Below the pieces are notes generated by a model, which made no database searches, had not been told where the DNA came from, and saw only the letters and a program-made list of their open reading frames with translations. A program made the translations under genes and the position numbers. From the NCBI RefSeq assembly GCF_004310335.1, contig NZ_SIRS01000001.1, positions 248,001 through 312,000 on the forward strand: a stretch of 64,000 bases of DNA, given 5' to 3'. The stretch is from Hyunsoonleella pacifica. GTDB taxonomy: Bacteria > Bacteroidota > Bacteroidia > Flavobacteriales > Flavobacteriaceae. Shown here one piece after another: positions 45,381-54,449 of the stretch. Position 1 is the first letter of the stretch. Every line of letters starts with the position of its first letter.

Positions 45381-48300
45381 ATGAAAACTCAATCATTTCG
45401 AAAAAGTTGGTCTAAACTAACAACTTCTTTTATTATTTTATTTTTTCTATGTGCATTTTCTGGATGTGATTCTTCATCAGATATAAAAATAGAAGCACTA
45501 AGAACGGAGTATCGTTCCAATCCTTTAGGAATAGATAATACAGTACCCAGACTTAGTTGGAAAATACTTGATGAATCTCATATACGAGGTCAAAAACAAA
45601 CTGCTTATCAATTACTTGTTGCTAGCAGTATAAAAAATCTTGAAGAGAATATAGGAGATATTTGGAACACAGGAAAAGTTACTTCAAGTCAGTCTGTAAA
45701 TGTGGTTTATGATGGAGTAGATTTAAATTCTTCAAAACAGTATTTCTGGAAAGTAAAAGTTTGGGATGTTTCCAATAAAAGTTCTCAATGGAGTGAGATC
45801 GCAAACTTTTCTATGGGATTACTTGAGCAATCTGATTGGAAAGGCGAATGGATATACAAAAAAGATCAAAACAAAAAAGACCATAACTGGTATAGAAAGA
45901 ATTTCTCCTTAAATGAAGTACCACAGTCGGCGTTCGTTCATGTGGCTTCTTTTGGTTATCATGAAGTGTATATTAATGGTAAAAAAGTTGGAGATGAGGT
46001 CATGAATCCTGTGAATTCTTCACTTAAAAAAAGACTTCCTTATTTGACTTATGATATCAATTCTTATTTGCAAGAAGGCGATAATGTTATTGCAATATGG
46101 CACGCAGCTGGATGGACTAGATGGGGTAGAATAAAGACTTATTATGATGCACCATTTGTTCTTAAGGCTCAGGCCGAAATCAGCACAGAATCAGGTGCTG
46201 TTACATTAACAACTGATACATCTTGGAAATGTAAAAAAAGTTACAGTTCATACAGTGGACCTTGGGATATTTTAGATTTTGGAGGCGAAATTATTGATGA
46301 ACGCTTGCGTGAAGATAATTGGAATACCGCCGATTATGATGATTCTAATTGGGTTAATGCAACGGTTTTTGACAATAGTAAAGCCAAAGAAGTGGGGATT
46401 GCGGATATCAACCTTGGCCCTAAAGGGGCAGTTGTGGTTCCAAGTACCGATGCCAATCCGCCAACTAGCAAAATTACCGCAACCTTAAGTGCGCAAATGG
46501 TAGAACCGCAGGTAAGGTATAAACAAGTAAACCCTGTTGGTGTTGCAAAAAATGAAGAAGGCAACTATGTCATTGATATGGGCGAAAATTATACAGGCTA
46601 TTTTGAAATGAACCTATTTAATGGAAAAGAAGGAGATACGGTTACTTTTGAAGTAGCAGATCATAAAGAAGTAGCCACATCTTGGGAGCAAAGAAGTAAA
46701 TATATATTTGATGAAACAGGTACCGGCCATTTTACCAACCGTTTTAATTTGGCTGGTGGACGTTGGGTTACGGTTTACGGTATTGATTATAAACCAGAAT
46801 TAAAAGATATCAAAGGCTATGTAATTACTAATAATCGAAAGCAAATCAGTCAATTTAAAAGTTCTAGTAAATTACTAAATCAAATTTATCAGGTAAATTT
46901 AAATACTTACATAGCAAATACTATTGATGGTATTTTGGTAGACTGTCCGCATCGTGAACGCCGTGGTTGGGGAGAAGTAACAGTTGCAGCTATGTATGGC
47001 GATGCATTACCAAACTTTGAGAGTGGAGCGTACATGATGCAATACGCACAATTTATGCAAGATGCGCAAGCCGATGATGGTAAAATGAGAGCGGTAATCA
47101 ATGGCGACGATTTTGAATTTTTAATGTGGATGGCAAATAGCCCAATTACCATTTGGGAAACCTATAGAATGCTGGGCGATAAAAAACTTTTAGAGAATCA
47201 CTATCCAACTCTACAAAAATGGATGCATTGGTTATACGAACACTCAGATTATGATACTAGTGAGGGATTAAAAATAGGAACACGTGGTACATTAGAATTT
47301 CCAGGTTTAGGAGATTGGTGTACCCCAAGAGGTAATTTTTGGAGTTCTAGTAACTCTCCAGAATCAGCACATTTTAACAATTGTGTTTACGCATTTATGT
47401 TAGAGTCTGCCTTAAAAATAGCTAAAACCTTAAGAAAAGAAGAAGATGCCAAAATCTATGCAAAACGTTTAGAAGTACAACGCAAAGCAACCCATAAAAA
47501 ATTGTACGATGCTAAGACAGGAAAATATGGTCTTGGGCATCAGGTAAATCAAGCTTTTGCATTACTTTCTGGAGTTACCCCAAAATCTGAACAAGAAAAG
47601 GTGTACAATAATTTAGTAGATCAGGTATTGTACAAATTTCCCTATTATGACACAGGTAGTTCAGGACAAGCTTTGTACACTCGATATTTTATAGAACATG
47701 GAGAGCGTATGGATTTAATTTACGAGCTATTAAAAGACAAACGACATCCAAGTTATGGTTACTTTTTAGAGCAAGGGAAAACCGTTTGGCCAGAACGATG
47801 GTCTGCCATTGGGAATAGTCAAATCCATACGTGTTATACTGGAATTGGAGGTTATTTTATCAAAGGTTTTGCTGGAATTCGTCCAGATAAATTACATCCA
47901 GGAATGCAACATTTTATTGTTAAACCAGTTCCTGTTGGCGATTTAACTTTTGCTAATGCAACCCATGAATCTATGTATGGAACTATTGTTTCTAATTGGA
48001 AAATAAATAACCAAGAAGCTACGTTTCACATTGAAGTTCCAGTAAATACATCGGCAAAAGTATATGTACCTGCCACTAAAAAAGAGGTTGTTTTTGAAAG
48101 CGACAGTGTAGCAGATCAATCAAACGAGATCACATACATTGGTACCGAAAAAAATGATACAGTTGGCAATTATATCATTTATGAAGTAGGTTCAGGTATC
48201 TACAATTTTAAAGTTTCAGAATTACCAGAAGTAAGCTATCCAGATCCAATAGAGCAGCCAGATAACTTAGCATTAATAGGACGTATGAATGCTTCATCAA

Positions 48301-48650
48301 TGACCATTCAATCAGAAAAACTACCAGTTTTTGAGGCGTTTCGTGCAAACGACGAAAACTACGAAACGTTTTGGAAAGCCAAAGGATCATTAAATGAATG
48401 GATAGAAATAGAATGGTTTAAACCACAGACATTTAATACAATAGTGCTTAAAGAAAATGGCGATAATATATCAAACTATACACTTCAATTTCTAGAGAAT
48501 GGTAAATGGAAAAATATTTTAAGTGGAACTTCTTGTGGAGCCAATAAAAGCCATAATTTTAAAGCAATTACCACATCAAAATGTAGGTTGCTAATATCAG
48601 AAGCAAAGAGAAAACCAATGATTTCTGAATTCCAAATCTATAAGAAGTAG
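45381..48650 (+). CDS. GH78 alpha-L-rhamnosidase lipoprotein, type A copy 1
   Basis: 1089 residues from the ATG at 45381 (the frame is open from a TTG at 45363). The lipoprotein signal ends at FSGC before a DSSSD tail. N-terminal Ig-like and beta-sandwich domains (YRSNPLGIDNTVPRLSWK, DWKGEWIYKKDQ) lead to the (alpha/alpha)6 domain with the GH78 motif DCPHRERRGWGEV at residue 521. Asp521 and Glu526 match the catalytic Asp and general acid, but the usual WxGD is WGEV. TVWPERW supplies the likely base Glu. The C-terminus is an F5/8-type carbohydrate-binding domain. First gene of a seven-gene rhamnosidase operon, with a near twin at 51148. Confidence 0.9.
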   Translation: MKTQSFRKSWSKLTTSFIILFFLCAFSGCDSSSDIKIEALRTEYRSNPLGIDNTVPRLSWKILDESHIRGQKQTAYQLLVASSIKNLEENIGDIWNTGKVTSSQSVNVVYDGVDLNSSKQYFWKVKVWDVSNKSSQWSEIANFSMGLLEQSDWKGEWIYKKDQNKKDHNWYRKNFSLNEVPQSAFVHVASFGYHEVYINGKKVGDEVMNPVNSSLKKRLPYLTYDINSYLQEGDNVIAIWHAAGWTRWGRIKTYYDAPFVLKAQAEISTESGAVTLTTDTSWKCKKSYSSYSGPWDILDFGGEIIDERLREDNWNTADYDDSNWVNATVFDNSKAKEVGIADINLGPKGAVVVPSTDANPPTSKITATLSAQMVEPQVRYKQVNPVGVAKNEEGNYVIDMGENYTGYFEMNLFNGKEGDTVTFEVADHKEVATSWEQRSKYIFDETGTGHFTNRFNLAGGRWVTVYGIDYKPELKDIKGYVITNNRKQISQFKSSSKLLNQIYQVNLNTYIANTIDGILVDCPHRERRGWGEVTVAAMYGDALPNFESGAYMMQYAQFMQDAQADDGKMRAVINGDDFEFLMWMANSPITIWETYRMLGDKKLLENHYPTLQKWMHWLYEHSDYDTSEGLKIGTRGTLEFPGLGDWCTPRGNFWSSSNSPESAHFNNCVYAFMLESALKIAKTLRKEEDAKIYAKRLEVQRKATHKKLYDAKTGKYGLGHQVNQAFALLSGVTPKSEQEKVYNNLVDQVLYKFPYYDTGSSGQALYTRYFIEHGERMDLIYELLKDKRHPSYGYFLEQGKTVWPERWSAIGNSQIHTCYTGIGGYFIKGFAGIRPDKLHPGMQHFIVKPVPVGDLTFANATHESMYGTIVSNWKINNQEATFHIEVPVNTSAKVYVPATKKEVVFESDSVADQSNEITYIGTEKNDTVGNYIIYEVGSGIYNFKVSELPEVSYPDPIEQPDNLALIGRMNASSMTIQSEKLPVFEAFRANDENYETFWKAKGSLNEWIEIEWFKPQTFNTIVLKENGDNISNYTLQFLENGKWKNILSGTSCGANKSHNFKAITTSKCRLLISEAKRKPMISEFQIYKK

Positions 48651-48677
48651 ATTAAAAAAAGAACACATAAACTACTT

Positions 48678-51146
48678 ATGAAATTTAAAACTCTTTTAAT
48701 TCTATTAATTTTTATAATGCCGAGTTTAAGTGCTTTCGGTCAGTTCCAAAATAATAGTATTAGTTGGGAGCAAGCAAAATGGATTGGGTATACCAAAGAC
48801 GATCGTTTAGAAAAATGGTCAACGAGAGATTTTATTAGAAATCAACCTCCAATGGATATCAATACTTGGAAACCAACCGAAAAAGATTTAAAAGCGGTTC
48901 GTCGTAAAGCACATCCATCAGTATTATTAAGAAAATCATTTTCTGTAACTAAAGAAATTGAGTCTGCACAAATTGCGATTTGTGGCTTAGGTCTTTATGA
49001 ATTATATCTTAATGGAAATAAAGTTGGAGACAGAGTACTTGACCCTGCACAAACTTCTTATGATGAACGTGCTTTTTTTGTTCGCCATAATGTTACATCA
49101 TTTCTTAAAAAAAATAACGGATTAGGAATTATGTTGGGCAATGGTTTTTACGGACAGAATATAGCATTTTGGCCAGGGCTTGCTTATGGAAAACCACGTG
49201 CAATTGCTGTACTTGATATAACCTATACAGATGGAACAAAAAAGCAAATTGTAACTGATCAAAGTTGGAAAGCACATGCTAGTCCAATACTATTTGATAA
49301 TGTATATCATGGAGAAACGTATGATGCTAGAAAGGAAATAAAAGACTGGTCTAATTATGGGTGTAATGATGCTTCTTGGTATGAAGCAGAACTGATGAAA
49401 GCACCAACAACTAATTTGATAGAGCACGAGTTGGAGCCGATGAGAAAAGTTAGAAAAGTAAATCCAGTTGCTGTTTTACCAGCTGAAAAAGGTTGGATTA
49501 TTGACTTGGGGCAAAATATGACAGGTTGGCTAGAAATTAATATTGAAGAACAAGAAGGAACTGAAGTAAAAATGCATTTTGCAGAACATCTAATGCCCGA
49601 CAAGAAAAATATCGATCCAGCCTCTACAGGAATTCATGTTGTGGGTAACACGCAAACAGATATTTACATTTGTAAAGGAAATGGAGCTGAAACTTGGGAA
49701 CCTCGTTTTACTTATCATGGGTTTCGTTATGCTCAAATAGAAGGTTTAACCAAAAAACCAAGTTTAGACCAGTTTACGGGTTGGTTAGTTCGTACAGATG
49801 TAGAACGTATAGGAAGTTTTAGATGTTCTAACGAGCAAATAAATACCTTTTATGACGTTTCTATGTTGACTATTGAAGACAATCTGCAAGGATTATTAAG
49901 TGATTGTCCGCATCGTGAACGTTGTGCATGGATGGGAGATGCTTATGTAGTAGCTGAAGCGGCTAGTTATAATTTTGATTTACAGGGTTTATGGCAAAAA
50001 ACAACAAATGATATTAAAACTGTAATCGGAAAATCTAAAGCACATTTTAAAGACCCTTTTCCTTATGATGAAAGAGCACCTGCTAATATTTCTGTTGGGA
50101 AACGTCTGTGTTTACAGGCAAGGCCAGATTGGGGAGCAGCTACAGTCATGATTCCGTGGTTTTCTTATGTGTACTTTGGAGATAAAAAAATAGTTGAAGA
50201 TTCTTGGATTATGATGCAAGGTTGGATGGGGTATTTGGATGAAAAGGTGCAAGAAGATGGAATAATAAATGGTGGATTTGGAGATTGGTGTCCACCAGGA
50301 GGAAATCCTAATATGGATACACCACCGGCTTTATCCTCTACCGCATTATATTATCAAAATTTAGTTGCTATGAGAAAAATGGCAATTATTTTAGATAAGG
50401 AAACACTTGCTAAAACATACGAACAAAAAGCAACGTTTGTAAAAAATGCTTTCAATGCTAAGTTTTTTAATAAAGAAACCAATTCTTATGGTTCTCAAAC
50501 AGGAAATTCATTTGCTTTATATTCTGGATTAGTTTCTGAGCAGAAAGCGCAATTGGTTGCTGATAATTTAGCGCAACTCATCATGAAGAAGAATAAAGGC
50601 TATTATACTACAGGTATTTTCGGACACAGACCATTGTATACAGTTTTAAATGATTTCGGTCATAGTGATGTTACAAAACACTTATGGGATCGTACTGATT
50701 TTCCCAGTTTAGGCTTTGTAACAGAAACTCATGGTTTAACAACCTGGCCAGAACATATCGCCAATTGGGATAAAACAAAACGTTATCATAGAAATTCATT
50801 TAATCACCCTATGAATAGTGGTTTTGCTGCTAGTTTTCATGAAAGTTTAGGTGGAATTCGTCCAGATGAGAATCATCCAGGATTTAAAAAATTCTATTTG
50901 AAACCTACTTTTTTAGAAGGTCTACAATGGTGCGAAGTTGATTATGAATCGCCTCAAGGAGAAATTAAAAGCTATTGGAAAAGGAATACAAAAGTAATTA
51001 CTTGGTCTGTAACAGTTCCTAAAAATTCTACTGCTTTGGTTCAATTGCCAATGTATATATCAAAGCAAATCAAAGTAAATAATAAACGAGTTAAAAGTAA
51101 TACGTTCGAACTAGATTCGGGCGAATATATAATTAGTATTAAGTAA
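48678..51146 (+). CDS. GH78 alpha-L-rhamnosidase, type B
   Basis: 822 residues with a signal peptide ending near SAFGQ, so soluble and periplasmic. The N-terminal sandwich domains are typical (LYELYLNGNKVGDRVLDPAQTSYDERAFFVRHNVTSF, GNGFYGQNIAFWPG), then the catalytic motif DCPHRERCAWMGD at residue 409, with Asp409, Glu414 and Asp421 at the same spacing as in Bacillus RhaB. GLTTWPEHI gives the candidate base. Motifs are complete, so it is predicted active. It lies 27 bp after type A copy 1 and 1 bp before copy 2. It releases terminal rhamnose from oligosaccharides, here presumably ulvan-derived. Confidence 0.9.
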   Translation: MKFKTLLILLIFIMPSLSAFGQFQNNSISWEQAKWIGYTKDDRLEKWSTRDFIRNQPPMDINTWKPTEKDLKAVRRKAHPSVLLRKSFSVTKEIESAQIAICGLGLYELYLNGNKVGDRVLDPAQTSYDERAFFVRHNVTSFLKKNNGLGIMLGNGFYGQNIAFWPGLAYGKPRAIAVLDITYTDGTKKQIVTDQSWKAHASPILFDNVYHGETYDARKEIKDWSNYGCNDASWYEAELMKAPTTNLIEHELEPMRKVRKVNPVAVLPAEKGWIIDLGQNMTGWLEINIEEQEGTEVKMHFAEHLMPDKKNIDPASTGIHVVGNTQTDIYICKGNGAETWEPRFTYHGFRYAQIEGLTKKPSLDQFTGWLVRTDVERIGSFRCSNEQINTFYDVSMLTIEDNLQGLLSDCPHRERCAWMGDAYVVAEAASYNFDLQGLWQKTTNDIKTVIGKSKAHFKDPFPYDERAPANISVGKRLCLQARPDWGAATVMIPWFSYVYFGDKKIVEDSWIMMQGWMGYLDEKVQEDGIINGGFGDWCPPGGNPNMDTPPALSSTALYYQNLVAMRKMAIILDKETLAKTYEQKATFVKNAFNAKFFNKETNSYGSQTGNSFALYSGLVSEQKAQLVADNLAQLIMKKNKGYYTTGIFGHRPLYTVLNDFGHSDVTKHLWDRTDFPSLGFVTETHGLTTWPEHIANWDKTKRYHRNSFNHPMNSGFAASFHESLGGIRPDENHPGFKKFYLKPTFLEGLQWCEVDYESPQGEIKSYWKRNTKVITWSVTVPKNSTALVQLPMYISKQIKVNNKRVKSNTFELDSGEYIISIK

Positions 51147-51147
51147 T

Positions 51148-54100
51148 ATGAGAGTGAACAAAAACGAGGTGTCTTTTTTTAAGAAGAGTGAAAAACTTAC
51201 TAGTAAATTTTTCTTCTCTTTTATACTATGTATTTCACTATTATCCTGTAAACCATCTCTTGTAGATGTTATAGATTTACGTTGTGAATACCGAATAAAT
51301 CCTTTAGGGATAGACAATACAGCACCAAGATTAAGTTGGAAATTAACTCAGTCGACTCCAGTAAGAGGACAAAAACAAACAGCTTATCAGATTTTAGTAG
51401 CCAGTAGTTTAGAAAATTTAAAAAGTGATAATGGAGATATTTGGAATTCGGGGAAAATAGATTCAAATCAATCAGTAAATGTTACATACAGAGGCGCTGA
51501 TTTAGTATCTGCAAAACAATATTTTTGGAAAGTAAAAATTTGGGATAAGGATGGTGCCACTTCAAAGTGGAGCAAACCAGCTAGGTTTTCAATGGGATTA
51601 TTACAACAATCTGATTGGAAAGGGGACTGGATTTTAAAATCAGATCAAAAAAAAACGGATCATAATTGGTATAGAAAGAATTTCGAATTAAAAGAGAAAG
51701 CAGAATCTGCATTTGTGTTTGTTGGCTCATTTGGCTATCACGAGTTGTATGTTAATGGAGAGAAAGTAACAGAAAATGTTATGAATCCAGTGTCTTCTTA
51801 CATGAAAAAACGTATTCCGTATTTAACCTATGATATTTCAGATAAATTAAAAAAAGGTGACAATGTGATTGCCATTTGGCATGCTGCAGGATGGTCGCGT
51901 TGGAAACGTATTCGTGAGTATCGTTTAATTCCATTTGTGTTCAAAGCACAAGCAGAAATTGTAGCTGGTGGAGAGCAAATAACTCTAAAAACAGACACTA
52001 CCTGGAAAACCAAAAAAAGTTACTCTGAGTATTATGGCGATTGGGATATTTTACGTTTTGGTGGAGAAACTATTGACGATAGCAAACGAGAAGATAATTG
52101 GAGTGCCTCAGATTATGATGATAGCTCTTGGGCAAATGCTGCAGTGTATAATCACGAAGAATTAAATGCAAAAATTCCTGAAGGGAATAACATCAGTTTT
52201 GCTTTAAATAGTAGAAAAAATAAAGAAGTACGTGCATTGTATGGTCCTATTACTGCAAAATTAAGTGCGCAAATGGTAGAGCCTCAAGTAAAATTTAAAG
52301 AGATTAAACCAAAAAGAATTACATATAAGAAAGATGGTAGCTGTGTGATAGATATGGGAGAAAATTACACAGGATTCTTTGAAATAGAACTAGATTATGG
52401 TATTGAAGGCAATGAAGTTATATTTGAGATAAGCGACCAACTAGGACAAACATCTAGTTGGAATCAAAAGAGCAAATACATCTACGGAAAATCTGGAAAA
52501 GGAAAGTTCCAAAATCGATTTAATGTTGCTGGAGGAAGATGGATAACTGTGTATGGTTTAAAATATCAACCTAAGCTATATGATGTAAAAGGATATGTGA
52601 TTACAAATAACCGTAAGCAAATCAGCAAATTTGAGTCTTCGAGTGAGCACCTCAACCAAATTTACCAAGTCAATTTAAATACGTATTTAGCGAATACGAT
52701 GGATGGTATTTTGGTAGATTGTCCACATCGTGAGCGTAGAGGTTGGGGAGAAGTTACTGTAGCTGCAATGTATGGAGATGCACTTCCTAACTTTGAAAGT
52801 GGTGCCTACATGGACCAATATTTACAGTTTACTAGAGATGCGCAATCTTCTGATGGAAAAATTCGTGCAGTAATAAATGAAGAAGACCGTCCTTTTTTAA
52901 TGTGGAAAGCCAATAATCCTTTAACGGTTTGGGAAACTTACATAATGTTAGGCGATAAAAAAGTATTGGAAGAAAATTACGAGTCGATGCAGAAGTGGAT
53001 GGCTTGGCTATATGAAAATTCAAATTATGAAACTGGTGGAGCTATAAAAGCGGGAGAGCAAGGTTTGAGACAATTTCCTGGTTTAGGAGACTGGTGTACA
53101 CCTCGTGGTAACTTCTGGACGAGTAGTAACTCTCCAGAATCGGTTCATTTTAATAATTGTTTGTATGCATTTATGTTAGATAATGCCATGAATATTGCTA
53201 AGGTTTTAGGGAAAACTGAAGATGCTAAAATCTATAAAGAACGATTAAAAATACAAAGAGAAGCTACTCATAAATTATCATATAATCCAGAAACAGGTAA
53301 ATACATAAAAGGATATCAAGTAGATCAAGCTTTTGCATTATTATCTGGTGTAACACCAGCATCTGAAAAAGAAAAAGTGGAAGCCAATTTGGTAGATGAT
53401 GTTTTATATAAATTTCCGTATTACGATACAGGAAGCTCTGGACAAGCTTTATATACACGCTATTTTACAGAGTTTGGAGAACGTATGGATTTAGTTTATG
53501 AATTGCTAAGAGACAAGCACCACCCTAGTTATGGTTACTTTTTAGAACAAGGCAAAACGGTTTGGCCAGAACGTTGGTCTGCTATAGGAAATAGTCAAAT
53601 ACACACCTGTTATACTGGAATAGGAGGCTATTTTGTAAAAGGTTTTGGAGGTATTCGTCCAAATCCAGAGGAATTGGGTATGCAAAATATACTAATAAAA
53701 CCAGCACCAGTTGGAGATTTAACTTTTGCTAATACAACCTATGAATCCATGTATGGAAACGTAGTTGTAAATTGGAAAAAAGGAGGCAAAGGCGCAACGT
53801 TTCATGTTGAAATTCCAATAAATACTAAAGCAAAAGTATATCTTCCTGCAATTACAAAAGATAGGGTTCAAGAAAGTGGTGTACTTGCCGAAGACGCCGA
53901 AAACATTTCTTTTTTAGGAACTGAAAAAAGTAAAGCAGTAGGTAATTATATCATTTATAATGTTACTTCTGGAGTGTATGATTTTAAGATAGACAATTTG
54001 CCTGTAACACAATTTCCAGAGCCGTTAGGTAGCAAAGAAAACTTAGCAAAATTAGGAAGAATTAATGCCTCATCGATGTTTATTAAAAATGAAAAATTAC

Positions 54101-54435
54101 CTGTTTTTGAAGCGTTTAGAACAAATGATGAAGATGATAAAACTCGATGGTTAGCAACTGAAACTAAAAATCAATATCTAGAAGTGGAATGGGTAAAGCC
54201 ACAAACATTCAACCAAATTATTATTGACGAATATAAAAATAACATCACATCATATAAGTTGCAATACTTCGAAAATGGAGATTGGAAGGATATTGTAAAA
54301 GCAACGAGTTGTGGAGCTAATAAAGTACACCAATTTGGTGCAATTCAATCTACAAAATGTAGATTGTTTATTGAAGAAGCAAAACAAGCGCCATCTATTA
54401 AAGAAATTAAAATTTTTAACACCACCACCTTATAA
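51148..54435 (+). CDS. GH78 alpha-L-rhamnosidase lipoprotein, type A copy 2
   Basis: 1095 residues. The lipoprotein signal ends at LLSC. Close paralogue of the protein at 45381 over its whole length: the same YRINPLGIDNTAPRLSWK opening, the motif DCPHRERRGWGEV at residue 524 (including the unusual WGEV), TVWPERWSAIGNSQIHTCYTGIGGYF, and a C-terminal F5/8-type domain. The start codon lies one base after the stop of the type B gene (TAATATG), implying coupled translation. The copies flank the type B gene, so they are not directly adjacent. Divergence suggests an old duplication. Confidence 0.9.
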   Translation: MRVNKNEVSFFKKSEKLTSKFFFSFILCISLLSCKPSLVDVIDLRCEYRINPLGIDNTAPRLSWKLTQSTPVRGQKQTAYQILVASSLENLKSDNGDIWNSGKIDSNQSVNVTYRGADLVSAKQYFWKVKIWDKDGATSKWSKPARFSMGLLQQSDWKGDWILKSDQKKTDHNWYRKNFELKEKAESAFVFVGSFGYHELYVNGEKVTENVMNPVSSYMKKRIPYLTYDISDKLKKGDNVIAIWHAAGWSRWKRIREYRLIPFVFKAQAEIVAGGEQITLKTDTTWKTKKSYSEYYGDWDILRFGGETIDDSKREDNWSASDYDDSSWANAAVYNHEELNAKIPEGNNISFALNSRKNKEVRALYGPITAKLSAQMVEPQVKFKEIKPKRITYKKDGSCVIDMGENYTGFFEIELDYGIEGNEVIFEISDQLGQTSSWNQKSKYIYGKSGKGKFQNRFNVAGGRWITVYGLKYQPKLYDVKGYVITNNRKQISKFESSSEHLNQIYQVNLNTYLANTMDGILVDCPHRERRGWGEVTVAAMYGDALPNFESGAYMDQYLQFTRDAQSSDGKIRAVINEEDRPFLMWKANNPLTVWETYIMLGDKKVLEENYESMQKWMAWLYENSNYETGGAIKAGEQGLRQFPGLGDWCTPRGNFWTSSNSPESVHFNNCLYAFMLDNAMNIAKVLGKTEDAKIYKERLKIQREATHKLSYNPETGKYIKGYQVDQAFALLSGVTPASEKEKVEANLVDDVLYKFPYYDTGSSGQALYTRYFTEFGERMDLVYELLRDKHHPSYGYFLEQGKTVWPERWSAIGNSQIHTCYTGIGGYFVKGFGGIRPNPEELGMQNILIKPAPVGDLTFANTTYESMYGNVVVNWKKGGKGATFHVEIPINTKAKVYLPAITKDRVQESGVLAEDAENISFLGTEKSKAVGNYIIYNVTSGVYDFKIDNLPVTQFPEPLGSKENLAKLGRINASSMFIKNEKLPVFEAFRTNDEDDKTRWLATETKNQYLEVEWVKPQTFNQIIIDEYKNNITSYKLQYFENGDWKDIVKATSCGANKVHQFGAIQSTKCRLFIEEAKQAPSIKEIKIFNTTTL

Positions 54436-54449
54436 TAACTAACTCAAAA

